Shown: in pieces, positions 42,392-53,026 of the stretch
Numbering within the stretch: position 1 is the stretch's first letter
Layout of the letters: the number at the start of each line of letters is the position of its first letter
NCBI GenBank assembly: GCA_002077065.1
Contig: NAJO01000007.1
Location: 496,001-560,000, forward strand
DNA: 64,000 bases
Reading direction: 5' to 3'
Source of the DNA: Cryoendolithus antarcticus
Taxonomy: Eukaryota; Ascomycota; Dothideomycetes; Cladosporiales; Cladosporiaceae
Translations under genes and position numbers: made by a program
Notes under the pieces: model-generated
Told to the model about the DNA's origin: nothing
Seen by the model: only the letters and a program-made list of their open reading frames with translations
Database searches by the model: none

Positions 42392-44976
42392 TTACCACTT
42401 CGGCCTCTCAGCACCCATTCTCACATCTTTTGCCCCTCCTTCCCTGTCAGTACTCCCATTGACCTCATTTCCATCCAGCCACCGATCTAATCGCTCAAAA
42501 GCCCTTGCAGCTCTCTTCTCCTCATCACCCTTGTGCAGCTCATTCAGGTATAGTCTGAACTCTCTGCTCATCTCCGCCACTTGCTGCACATGATGCTCCT
42601 CCACCATTATCGTACCCTCTTCATCTCGCACGGCTTCGTACTCGGCCAGTGCCACAGCAGTCTGAAACGCGTTCCGAATCTCGCGGCCATTGAGGTCAAG
42701 CGCTTTGATGACGGGGCCGGAGATGTACTCTTTGGCGCCGATAGTGACGCGTATATCTTTGCGGCGCTCGCGAGTCAGCTTGGAGATGAATGATGACCAG
42801 ATTCGTTGACGATCCGAATCAGAAAGGGGGTTGTAGTAGAGCTTGACGTGGATTCTGTAGCACGTCAGTAACTTCGGCTTGACTTGATACTACATGAGAG
42901 TGCTCACCTGCTCGTGAAGGCATCGTCAAATGCACCAACGCGATTCGTGGTCAAGAACAACATGCCTTCATACACTTCCAGAGCTCGTAGAAAGCCAGCT
43001 ACAAGGCTGTTACGAACCAAGTCATTCGAGCTACGTTTCTCCATGTAGATGTCTGCTTCGTCGATCAAGACTAGAGCACCCCAGTCACGCGCAGAGGTAA
43101 AGTGATACTCGAGGTTCAACTCGACTTCCTCGGGATCTGTGCCAATATCCGCGCATGTCAGAGTGATGAGTGGCCGTCGCGTGTACTCGGCAATACACTC
43201 CGCTGTGTAAGTCTTTCCCACACCAGGCTTGCCATGAAGAAGTACGATCTGCGATTTACCCTTGTTCTCAATGAAGTCTGCACTCCAGAATGCAGATCGC
43301 TGGTCTTCATTGCCATCTTCAGACCGCATGTACTTCTTCGAAAGTGCCTTGAGCATGTTGATACGTTCTGGGCGCATGACAAGAGTGTCTAGCACCTCAC
43401 TTTTGAATTGCGCCTTTTTCAGATCATCGACATCGAGCAACTCCCAGGTTCGAGAGCCGAAGTGAAAGACGTAGAGTCTGCTGCTGTAGAGGAAACTCAT
43501 CTGATCAGTGAGTTCAGCCCCAATCTCAAGATTGTCGTACTCAGAATACGGAACAGGTGGCTTGTCTATCGCTGCGGCCGCTTTTCGTTTCTCGCAGACA
43601 GGACAATTGCAATCAGTGACGCCGATCTTGATCTGGTTATTGGGGACCACGTACGGTCTCTCATCGGGCTGATCGGTGTAGAACGTCCGCATGTCTACCA
43701 TCACAAGCCCTTCAACGTCGTTGTAAGGGAACTCCAGTGATTTACCGGTGGATGTCATACATCGAGGTGACAGTAGGCGGTACGCTTGTCTGCCTTTCTC
43801 GCGCAGAATCTCCGCCACAGGTCTGCCATTCTCCAAGTGACCCGGCCAGTCGGCGGGGATCATGTCCATCTCCCCAATCGCGCTCTCTCCCTCGAACAAA
43901 TCGATGTACTGTGTCAGTTCGCCACGACCAACAGTGCTACCGTCGTAAGTAAGGTTCCAGACCTTCACTTCCCAGTACTTGTCGTTAGGCGTGGTCATCA
44001 GCGTGATACTCTGAACAATCCCGCCTCGCCAGAAAGGGAGAAAGTTGCGGTTTTTGTCGTCTTTAAAGCGGACCAAAACTTCTGCACCGGGCTTGAAGAG
44101 GAGCCACATGTATTCGAAGGTAGCAAAGCTTCTCTGGTGCCTCGCACGCTCGATGGCGACGCCTGGCATGACTTCTTTCTCGAGGTAGTCATCGAGAAGT
44201 CCCAAGTGCTCGTACACATCAGCAGCCTTCTCACATAGGTCCAGTGCATGACCCGGCGCGTGGTCGCTGCGGAACTTCCGCAGCAGCTCCAGATGGTGCA
44301 GCAGGAACATGTGAGGTTCCAAAGAGATGAAGATAGGGCTCAAGAGATTCAGACCCGGCCAGTACGTGACAACTTGCTGCAGTGCATGGATGATTGCAGA
44401 CGAGTGAATCTCAAGTCTGCGCATGCCTTTGAGCGACGCAACTTGTAGCTTCGGTGGCCCTTCCTTTTCATCGTCTCGCGAGCTGAAATTTCGATCCTCT
44501 CTGGGAATAGGCGATCCTGGGACACTTGGATAGCGCGGACGGTCTTGCCAGCCATCGACTGGTCGTGGAGAGTACACTGTGGCGTATTCGGTCACTACAT
44601 CGAACGCAGATGCGATTTGGCGAGACTCCTCCTTGGGTAGCTCGAGCGGTTTAGTATCTGTTGCTTGGTACACTATACCTCCAGTGCGCTCATGCTTGTA
44701 AACAGCACGGTATCTTACGAGAGCCTGCGGTGGGCCATCGGCGTTCTCGCCGGCGTCCTCGTCCGGCGTGACTGGAGTTGGATTCTCCTGACATCTCACC
44801 AGGTAGACAGGCCGCTGGCCGTAGTCGATGGAGCGAGATCGACTCCTACGACGGTCGTACCTCGGAGGCGGAGGCGGAATGTTGCGGTATTGTCGCGGTG
44901 GTGGTGGCGGACTGTACGAACGACCTCTGCCGCCATGGCGCCGTCTTGTCCTTGTGCGGCGATCCCGAGCTGGCAT
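42392..44976 (-). CDS. AAA+ ATPase with DUF7025-type middle domain
   Basis: Exons 44976-42908 and 42854-42392, 53-nt intron (GTGAGC...TACAG); the join restores DAFTSRIHVKLYY. 843 residues. The N-terminus is Arg/Ser/Pro-rich (RRRSRSRSIDYG). A DUF7025-like region spans about 290-400 (FEYMWLLFKPGAEVLVRFKD, WNLTYDGSTVGRG). One AAA module near 585-720 has Walker A LLHGKPGVGKT, Walker B ALVLIDEADIYME, sensor TTNRVGAFDDAF and an Arg finger in SRIHV; the C-terminal lid helices follow (LNGREIRNAFQTAVALAEYE). This architecture is frequent in filamentous fungi; its task is unknown. It shares a 308-bp promoter region with the divergent STAND-like gene. Confidence 0.88.
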
Positions 44977-45284
44977 GATGACAGCGAGTGATCTTAAAAA
45001 TGCTGTGGACTCTCAAGACCGTGGAGCACAATGCATTATTGAGGGTATCGCAATGTATCGTCCCTCCCTCCACCCCGAGAGGTGGCAGGATCACGCTAAG
45101 GGGTGGTCTGTTGCACGGGCTTGTTGCGGCTGAGATGCAGCCAACAACTCGCCTAACGAACGCCATGCAGCATGCGTGGCATGATCAACGCCTCGTTCGG
45201 CTTGGCTTGCTGATTAGTATATCAATACCGGTGATACCACTGTGTCGGTATGTCCTATTGTGGTGGGCTTGATGAGCTTTCAAT
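44977..45284. promoter_or_regulatory. 308-bp bidirectional promoter region (AAA ATPase / STAND-like gene)
   Basis: The two start codons are 308 bp apart and point away from each other, so both promoters must lie here. No specific site recognised. Confidence 0.45.
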
Positions 45285-47291
45285 ATGACTGCAGTGCTGG
45301 ACGAGGAGCCCAGAGCACTCGTCCGCTCGTTCAGCTCGGACCTCGAAGGCCGTGCGAACGGACCACAAGGTCGACTTCAACATGTCTTGATTGACGAGTG
45401 TACGAGCGAGCAACGACAAGAGGCCGAAGATCGCAATTGGCGAATATACTTCGAGCCATGGCAACCAGGATCGCAGTGAGTACTCTGATAGTACGCTCTG
45501 GAACCTAAGATAGATCGCTGACATTGTGTTAGAGAACTCCAAGATGCGTTCCTTCGCAAGGAGGGCGTGATGCTCAGCAAAGCATGGAAGGCCTTCCGTG
45601 ACAAGCTGCCCGACTGCGATAGAGCTGCGTTTGCTCGGCGAGCTCCCAGCGTGACCGATGTCATCGAGACAGTCGAAGACATCGGGGCAGAGTGGGAGTG
45701 TTCGAGACGGAAGGGCAAATGGGGTTTAGCTAAGGGCTACTTTCACAAAGTGGCTGGCGGCTTCAACTCCCATGCTACTCTACTGGAGCTACTACCCACT
45801 GGCAGCGAGTATGTGTCGCTCTTCTCTGGTGCGACCAAGTCGATCATGAAAGCGAGCGCGAACCACGAGAAGATCGCTCAAGGACTGGGCAAAGCTCTCA
45901 GCGAAATAACTGACGTGGTCGGAACATGCACCCGTGTTTGCCAACTTTACAACACAGAAGCTATTCAGATGCTGATTGCCAAGCTGTATGCGCACATCTT
46001 CTTGTTTCTCAAGGATGCCATGTCTTGGTACCTCGACAAGCAATGGAAGCGAGTGCTACACGCGCTACGCGAGGACTTCTTCGATGACTTCAAAGACCAA
46101 ATCGCCAACATTAGCATCATCGCGGGCCAAGTTGAGCATCAAGCACGAATGGGCATCTCGGCTGAGCAGCGTACCACGCGACTCGTGGCCGAGAAGACGC
46201 AAACGACGGCCGTACAAACACAAGCAGCAGTCGATGATTTACGCTTGTTTGCCATTGGCCAAGCGAGAGCGACAGCCGAGCTGGTAGCCCAAGTCCAGCG
46301 CATCGAGAGCAGGGCTTCTCAAGAGGGTCAGCGCAAAGAGCTTTTGATGCTGGAGGAACCTGAACGACTCAAGTCCTTGACCAGCTTCATCGCCACTCAC
46401 ATCATGGACCTTCTCGAAGGCCAAGCTGAGGACTGGCTGGAGCAGAAACGCGCGGCTATCACGACTCCCGATCGCAGCGTGCGACAACTAGAAGACGTGC
46501 CCCAGCGGCTCCTGCTCGGCGATGCGAAGATCGAACTTAAACTACCAGGGCGGGATGAGTACCTCGACGCCTCACGAGATCTCGAGGAGTACATTCTCTA
46601 CCATGACATTCGTGGACCGCACGAGACATCACCTAGCGTATCAGTGGACACAGAAGTGTCGATCCGCTTGCAGAACTTCATCACCGATGCCGATGAGAAG
46701 CTTCTAGGTATTGCGGGGCCGCCACATCTTGATCAAGAGGGCATGAGCACCATGACAAAAGTCGCCGTAAGTTTTGTAGACTTTGCAGAGAAGACGCGGC
46801 TGCCTGTCGTCTCGTACTTCTGTCAACTGCCGGAGGGCAGTGAACGGCAAAGTGGTATGGGCAGAGAAGTGCAGGAACTTATCTCGCTAGTCTACTCGCT
46901 CATTCGACAGCTGATTCAGTGGCTGCCACTACGACCACAGGATCCGATCAATCTAAGCATCGCGAACTTGGAGCAGCTTGACGGCACCGACGGGTCGCTC
47001 AACTTAGCACTCGACATTGTGCGGAACCTAATGGCCGAGATCGACACTATACTCTTCGTCGTCATCGATGGTCTACAGTGGCTGGACGATCACGACACTG
47101 ACAAACCGTTGACAAGATTCATCGAGACTCTCCTTAACATTTCAGAGCCTGAGAACCGCATCAAGGTGCTTCTCACTACCACCGGAAAGTCTCGAGCTCT
47201 TCTCGACGTACTACCTGATGAGCAATATCTCCTCGCTGATGAAGGCGGTGCTCGACGACGCGGCCTCGCTGGTCGCCCGCTGGACTGGTGA
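45285..47291 (+). CDS. STAND/NLR-like protein with degenerate P-loop
   Basis: Exons 45285-45475 and 45533-47291, 57-nt intron (GTGAGT, CTGAC branch, GTTAG); join gives PGSQELQDAFLRKEG. 649 residues. The N-terminal half is helical and matches the fungal domain found before NACHT-type modules (DUF7708-like): GFNSHATLLELLPTGSEY, ATKSIMKASANHEKIAQGLG. The C-terminal part resembles a STAND ATPase core: VVSYFCQLPEG, LVYSLIRQLIQWLPL, Walker-B-like ILFVVIDGLQWLDD, KVLLTTTGKSRALLD. The expected P-loop position reads GIAGPPHLDQEGMST, without G-K-[ST], so nucleotide binding is doubtful. It ends shortly after the core, with no repeat sensor domain. Possible role in fungal self/non-self recognition is family inference only. 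Confidence 0.78.
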
Positions 47292-47359
47292 CGCATTATT
47301 GAACCCTGGCAATATCGTCTCTCTTCGCCAGACTCACTCTCGGAGAATGTCTGCAGCCA

Positions 47360-48547
47360 TTAGTGCTCATATACTGATCCTGCTTGCACTCCCGCGACTC
47401 CTTGTTGAAACAACGAGAGCTGCTGTCTCAGCTGCACGAGTTCGGCATCCTGCGTCGCAATGTACTCGTCCTGCTTTAAGATGTACCCATGGGCTTCCAC
47501 CAGCTCCGCCTCGAGCGCCTGCATGCTCTCAGCGAAGGTGCCCGGCAAAGGACTAACAATCGGGTCCGCAAGTGCAGACACGTCATCTTGAAGGCCGCGT
47601 CGACCTGTGTGTTTCGAGACCACGGAGTCCACAGGCTCCGCAATCTTGGCCATCTTGTATCGGTTGGCACGCGCTGTAACGCTTGCGGGGCGCTTCCGCA
47701 GGTCGTCCATCCCTTCGGCGAGCAGATTTGTGTCAATGTCCGGCTCGACACACATGCCCTCCCAGCCCTCTCTAGTGCCCTCCACTGGAGCTTGTGCATA
47801 GTCCATTGGAGTCGTGGCAACGCGATTGGTCCGACCTGTACCACTGAGAACACCATTCCTTACTGGACTTGCGCTTCGACGTAAGAAAGTATTGACACGC
47901 TGCTTGTATTTACCCCTAGTCTCGCTTTTTGATGGCGCGCCGAAACGCACTAATTGGTCTACCGGCGTGAATTGGTTGTGGCCCTTGTTCGTGTTCTTCG
48001 GTGTGTTGTCTCTCACTGGTGCAGGCGGCTCGGGAATAGACTCAGGACTCAGCTCGTGATACCTCACTTCGTCGTAATCTTTCTCGCCATAGAACACATA
48101 CTTCCCGACTCTCCCGCCGAAGTCGATGCATGGAATCTCTCCAATTTCATCGGGCAAAGCAGATCGTCCTCTGTGCACCCGCCTCACCCTCAATTTTCCT
48201 GGCCCACTCAAATCATGACTCCACTCCCGTGCAGCCACCAGCTTCGGGATGTTTGAAGTGAGAACCTCATACAACGCTCGGTCATCAAGGAGCACGTTCT
48301 TCGGCGGCTCTGAGATGCGGTGCTTATATGGCTTGGCTGGCGTGGACTGGTACAGACGCCAACGCTCAGAGACGGGGGGTAGCGGTGGTGGGCGTTCGAA
48401 GTAGTCCATCTCGAGGACTCCATCGGGATCTCCGGGGCGCCAAACTTCGCGCTGAACGGACGTGATTGGATCGCGCCAGTATTGACGCTCAGAGGTCTTG
48501 GGATCGAGCGGTCCAGGTTGGGCGGAAGCGTCCCGAGTGGAAGCCAT
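47360..48547 (-). CDS. Hypothetical protein with C-terminal coiled coil
   Basis: Not recognised. 395 residues from ATG 48547, which has a good start context (CAGCCATGG). An in-frame ATG at 48640 would add 31 residues that look like a signal peptide (MLPFYLPLLFLNFLIVSSS), but that DNA is a pyrimidine-rich leader and the rest of the protein does not look secreted. Visible parts: a Pro/Trp-rich N-terminal region (YFERPPPLPPVSERWRLYQS), CIDFGGRVGKYVFYGEKDYD, a basic middle with a possible nuclear signal, and a C-terminal coiled coil (MQALEAELVEAHGYILKQDE). Convergent with the STAND-like gene, 68 bp apart. Confidence 0.72.
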   Translation of the reverse strand: MASTRDASAQPGPLDPKTSERQYWRDPITSVQREVWRPGDPDGVLEMDYFERPPPLPPVSERWRLYQSTPAKPYKHRISEPPKNVLLDDRALYEVLTSNIPKLVAAREWSHDLSGPGKLRVRRVHRGRSALPDEIGEIPCIDFGGRVGKYVFYGEKDYDEVRYHELSPESIPEPPAPVRDNTPKNTNKGHNQFTPVDQLVRFGAPSKSETRGKYKQRVNTFLRRSASPVRNGVLSGTGRTNRVATTPMDYAQAPVEGTREGWEGMCVEPDIDTNLLAEGMDDLRKRPASVTARANRYKMAKIAEPVDSVVSKHTGRRGLQDDVSALADPIVSPLPGTFAESMQALEAELVEAHGYILKQDEYIATQDAELVQLRQQLSLFQQGVAGVQAGSVYEH

Positions 48548-49243
48548 GGCTGAGGCACTGATACTTGATGACACTATGAGGAAGTTGAGGAAGAGGAGAG
48601 GAAGGTAGAAAGGTAGCATAGGTGCATTAGTCAGATGCATGAAGAATAAGACAGGAGTGGAGTGAGTGAAGATAACGTGCAGTGATGGGGACGGAGTGAT
48701 GCTCGACGAAGAATGCTGCTTCCCCTGGCTGCGTCTTCGAGCAGAGTGATGTCAGTACGCTTGTAGTATCAATTATCCGATGCCTCACACAGAATCGGTA
48801 GGTGCATGAAGCCTCCTCTGTATGCAATATGTCGAGAGTTAGCAAGCCCACCATCGAGGCCCACGCCTTCTTCCAAGCGAACTAGAGCAGTCAATTGGGA
48901 GACATAATCAGCGCATTGACATGATCCCAACTAACGCTGACTGTCCCATGTCTGCCGTCTCCATGCCTGCCGTGCCTACAGTAATACGTAGAGATAGCAG
49001 TACGGTGTTGATGAAGAGATGGAGTCCAGGCTTGATGCCAAGGCAGGAAAGCGCGATCGCCCGAGATCTGGCCATCGACGAATCACCGTCCATCTTGAGG
49101 TAATTAGAGTTGTTCGCAGGCCATCATCGACTCTATTGCCACACCACACCCCTCCGCTCCGCCACAGAACAGCGCCGTTTGATCAATTGAAGGCGACGAA
49201 GCCGCACTATACACAAGCCTGACTGCATCGCAACACCGCAATT
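48548..49243. promoter_or_regulatory. Divergent spacer, hypothetical gene / complex I subunit
   Basis: About 700 bp with no supported frame; holds both promoters. Confidence 0.4.
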
Positions 49244-50834
49244 ATGCTATCCGCCCCCGCAGTCAAGACAGCGCTCCGCTCCTCCGCCCCCAATGCCCTC
49301 CCCAAGGTCGGTCTGCGCACACTCACAACCACCACCTCCCCGTCGACACCAGCCAACAATGGTTCCACACAGCAGAAGCGGAACATGGCAACTGTCCAAG
49401 ACGCGCCACCAGTCCAACGGCAACGAGGTCTCCAAGATCAGGACCGCATCTTCCAGAACCTGTACGGCCATCACGGCGCCGATCTGAAGAGCGCACAGAA
49501 GTATGGCGACTGGCACAAGACGAAGGAGATCCTTCTCAAGGGTCATGACTGGATCATCTCGGAGATCAAGGCATCAGGTCTACGTGGACGAGGTGGAGCT
49601 GGTTTCCCAAGTGGCATGAAGTGGAGTTTCATGAACCCCAAGGGCTGGGAGAACGACACGAAGCCGCGCTATCTCGTCGTGAACGCTGATGAGGGAGAGC
49701 CGGGAACGTGCAAGGATCGTGAGATCATGAGGAAGGACCCGCATAAGTTGATCGAGGGATGTCTTGTTGCTGGACGGGCCATGAACGTGAGCATCATGTG
49801 ATCAGAGTGTGTCAATATCGGGAGCTGACAGGGTGTAGTGCACAGCGGCATACATCTACATCCGCGGCGAGTTCTACCACGAAGCTACGGTTCTTCAACG
49901 CGCCATTCAAGAGGCATACCAAGCCGGTCTCATCGGCAAGAACGCCTGCGACTCCGGCTACGACTTCGACATCATTCTACATCGCGGCATGGGCGCCTAC
50001 GTCTGCGGTGAAGAGACTTCGCTCATTGAGTCACTCGAGGGCAAGGCAGGCAAGCCTCGGTTGAAGCCTCCTTTCCCAGCTGCAGTCGGGCTTTTCGGAT
50101 GCCCATCCACTGTCGCCAACGTCGAGACCATCGCCGTCGCACCTACTATCGTTCGCCGTGGTGCCAACTGGTTCAACAGCTTCGGCCGTGAGCGAAACAG
50201 CGGCACCAAGCTTTTCTGTATCTCCGGCCATGTCAACAACCCCTGCACAGTCGAAGAGGAGATGTCCATACCACTCAAAGAGCTCATCGAGAAGCACTGC
50301 GGTGGCGTGCGAGGCGGATGGGACAACCTCAAGGCTATCATCCCTGGCGGTTCATCTACTCCCATTCTCCCAGCCAAGACTTGCGAGACCCAGCTTATGG
50401 ACTTCGACGCCCTGAAAGATTCGCAGTCCGGTCTCGGCACAGCTGCAGTCATTGTCATGGACCAGTCTACCGACGTCGTTCGCGCTATCTCCCGGCTATC
50501 AAAGTTCTACCACCACGAGTCTTGCGGACAGTGCACACCCTGCCGAGAGGGCAGTAAGTGGACAGAGCAGATCATGAAGCGATTCGAGAACGGCACAGCA
50601 CGCAGCCGTGAGATCGACATGATGCAGGAGTTGACCAAGCAAGTTGAGGGACACACTATCTGTGCTCTCGGAGAGGCATTCGCATGGCCTGTGCAGGGTC
50701 TGATCAGGCATTTCAGGCCTGAGCTTGAGGCGAGGATCGCGGACCATGCGCAGAAATCTGGTGGCGAGGCGCTCGCTGGTGGATGGCAGCATGATGCTGG
50801 GAAGCATGGGATGTTAGTTTCGCCGGGCATGTAA
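49244..50834 (+). CDS. nuo-51: NADH:ubiquinone oxidoreductase 51-kDa subunit (complex I, NDUFV1)
   Basis: Binds NADH and FMN and carries the N3 iron-sulfur cluster in the mitochondrial matrix arm. Exons 49244-49786 and 49839-50834, 52-nt intron (GTGAGC...TGTAG) in phase 0, join [15 protein letters not shown]; 512 residues. A Ser/Thr/Ala-rich presequence ([18 protein letters not shown]) precedes the core. Motifs: [17 protein letters not shown] (FMN/NADH loop), [35 protein letters not shown], and [12 protein letters not shown] (~408) with the fourth Cys in TICALGEA (~454). All four cluster ligands are present; the gene looks intact. Confidence 0.97.
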
Positions 50835-51064
50835 GCGAGCTGCATTCGTGAGGTTTATGTCGATTCTGGGGTGGTGTATATAGTTTTCTACGAGGCGTTC
50901 TCAATGCAAGCGTTCTACCTTTGCGCCAGGCCGGCGACTCACAATATTCAGGCCACGTCACGCCTCGGGTTGTATTGACAGAAAGTGACTGTGAACCGAG
51001 GAGACGAATACATAAAATGTTTGACGCAAGCTCTCTGACTGAATAGGTGCGCTCGGTCGCCAGG

Positions 51065-52393
51065 CTACGGCCCAAGCTTCCTCTTCTTGAGCAGTCGCCG
51101 TTGTTCAGCATCTTCCTGACCAGTCAGTGTATCGCCGTGCTTGTTGTAAAGCTCAACGCTGCAGCACCTCCGCAACCGAAATGGCATCTCCAATTCATCC
51201 GACCATGCTGCTCTCCAGAAGCCTCCTCTGAAGAACCGGTCTATTGCTTCGACTGCGACATTGCCGGAGCTCCCGACAACGGGTATCACAGCTCCCCGTG
51301 GAGCACAGCATCCTCGATTCTGATACCCTTGTACCGTCTGCGGACACGGCCAATCGAAGAGACTTGCGGGATCCAAACCGATCGGTGGTATCTCGACACC
51401 TCCGCCGAACGCGTACGTCTCGTACGACCATCCTATCTCCGCTACTGGACCGCCTCTGAAATAGATGTCCCCACAACGGGCAGTATCGTTCTGCGAGTGG
51501 CGAAATGCGTACCCAGCCGCCACGTGAGCGAGCTCATGCAACATCGTGATCGCAAGACCCAGATACATTCTACGCAGCTGCGTTACGGTTGCTTCACGCC
51601 ATCGAAGCAGTGGTAGTAGGTACATGTGCACACTGAGCTCGACGCGCGCGAAGCACGGCCTTCTATCGTGCGGCAGGCGTGGCTCGCTCAGCCATCGGCG
51701 ACCCCAGTAACTGTCTAGGTCATGGTCCCAGGCCATCTCGGTTAGACCAAAATCCCTCCCAGTGTCGCAGAAGCTAATGAATATGCCTTTGCCTAGCTCC
51801 CGAAGGAAATCTAGGGTGATGGTCTTGTCCTCAGCTGTGAAGTCAGTCTTTGTGATAAACGTAGGGATCTTCTCTGGAGGACTTCCCGATTGTCCAGCTC
51901 TCTTGCCTGCTCGTTGGATGCCATGCCAAAATGGCAGCTGGTTGTCGCTACACAAGATAGCCGATGCGAGGCGGAACGCTGGTTTGACAGCCTCTATCGC
52001 CCTCTGACGCGCCCGTTCGAGGATCAAAGTACGCTCAACTACCGTGGATGCGAGAAATGCTTCTACTGACGGCGCTCCCGCTTCGTGGAAGACGCGCGTA
52101 AGCAAGAAGTCATTGCGGTTCGACTCTTGTAACAAGAACAACAAATCTGGCTTCGCTGAAGCTGCTTTGCCATGTCTTTGCTCTCCTGAGAGTGTCAGAC
52201 CAAGAACATCCAGGTACTCAAGATTGAACACCGGGTGAATACTTTGCGGAAGTTCTGCACAGAGTCCAGCCAGGACCTCGCTACTTCGGCAACCGTTCTG
52301 AGCCGCAAGTTCTTGAATTGTCGGCTCGTTTGCAGGCACGATGTGGCGAGTGCACTCTTTGACACCGTCTGGATTGGCCCGGGTCCGCTTCAT
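51065..52393 (-). CDS. Candidate HExxH metalloprotease-like protein, family copy 2
   Basis: 442 residues from the first ATG at 52393 (MKRTRANPDGVKECTRH); no intron. Shared blocks with the copies at 28077 and 53027: FNLEYLDVLGL, AVKPAFRLASAIL, QLPFWHGIQRAGK, LGKGIFISFCDTGRDFG, ARVELSVHMYLLPLLRWREA, TVTQLRRMYLGLAITML, HELAH (H286, E287, H290), E319 in VAEIGWSYETYAFGGG, and FRLRRCCSVE at the end. It is most like the neighbour at 53027, from which it is divergent by 633 bp, so the pair looks like an inverted duplication. No secretion signal. The zinc-enzyme assignment rests on the motif only. Confidence 0.78.
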   Translation of the reverse strand: MKRTRANPDGVKECTRHIVPANEPTIQELAAQNGCRSSEVLAGLCAELPQSIHPVFNLEYLDVLGLTLSGEQRHGKAASAKPDLLFLLQESNRNDFLLTRVFHEAGAPSVEAFLASTVVERTLILERARQRAIEAVKPAFRLASAILCSDNQLPFWHGIQRAGKRAGQSGSPPEKIPTFITKTDFTAEDKTITLDFLRELGKGIFISFCDTGRDFGLTEMAWDHDLDSYWGRRWLSEPRLPHDRRPCFARVELSVHMYLLPLLRWREATVTQLRRMYLGLAITMLHELAHVAAGYAFRHSQNDTARCGDIYFRGGPVAEIGWSYETYAFGGGVEIPPIGLDPASLFDWPCPQTVQGYQNRGCCAPRGAVIPVVGSSGNVAVEAIDRFFRGGFWRAAWSDELEMPFRLRRCCSVELYNKHGDTLTGQEDAEQRRLLKKRKLGP

Positions 52394-53026
52394 GTTGATG
52401 CTTGAGGCTGAGTCTGGCACGCGAAAGTACTTCTTGGCGATCAGAGACCAACAGGTGGACAGGAAACGAGAGATCGATGAAAGGACACTGCTTTGCTACC
52501 AGTGCAAAATGTAATGGGAATATCGAGGAGAAGCGGTTGAACTGCATACTCCGCGCTGTTCGGTGGGCTGCCGATACTGATATATATCTTAGAATGGAGT
52601 AAGACCCATGGCCTCGAGACAACAGACAATTCTTTGTGTTCTGCATCATTGTGCTCAAAGACGACTCGGTTTCAAAACGAGTCAGAACGCCATACCTCTC
52701 TCGGGTCAATGTCTTGGAGCCTGCCTTGCTATCAGCTGCACTGAGACATGTCGACGCTGAGCTCGGCGCTCGCATAAAGGCAGTACTGCTGAGCGTCAAG
52801 TCCACTACCAAACGCTCAACTGCTTTACCAAACTCTAAACTGCTTTACCAATTGCATTTGATAGCCCGCACGCAATAGCCTTGCAAACAACCTACACAAG
52901 CCCGCGGACCTTTACGCCTTGGAGTCCTGTTGGTCTCTGCAAGCCGGGACTGTCACCGAGGGTCTCACATACCCATATCCCAACTGCGCAAGTATCTAAT
53001 TCCTTCATTTCAGCGTCATCCCGATC
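52394..53026. promoter_or_regulatory. Shared divergent spacer of the two HExxH genes
   Basis: 633 bp between the start codons of two paralogues. Both promoters lie here. A short near-duplication (TGCTTTACCA, twice, near 52820-52850) is visible; no known site recognised. Confidence 0.4.
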
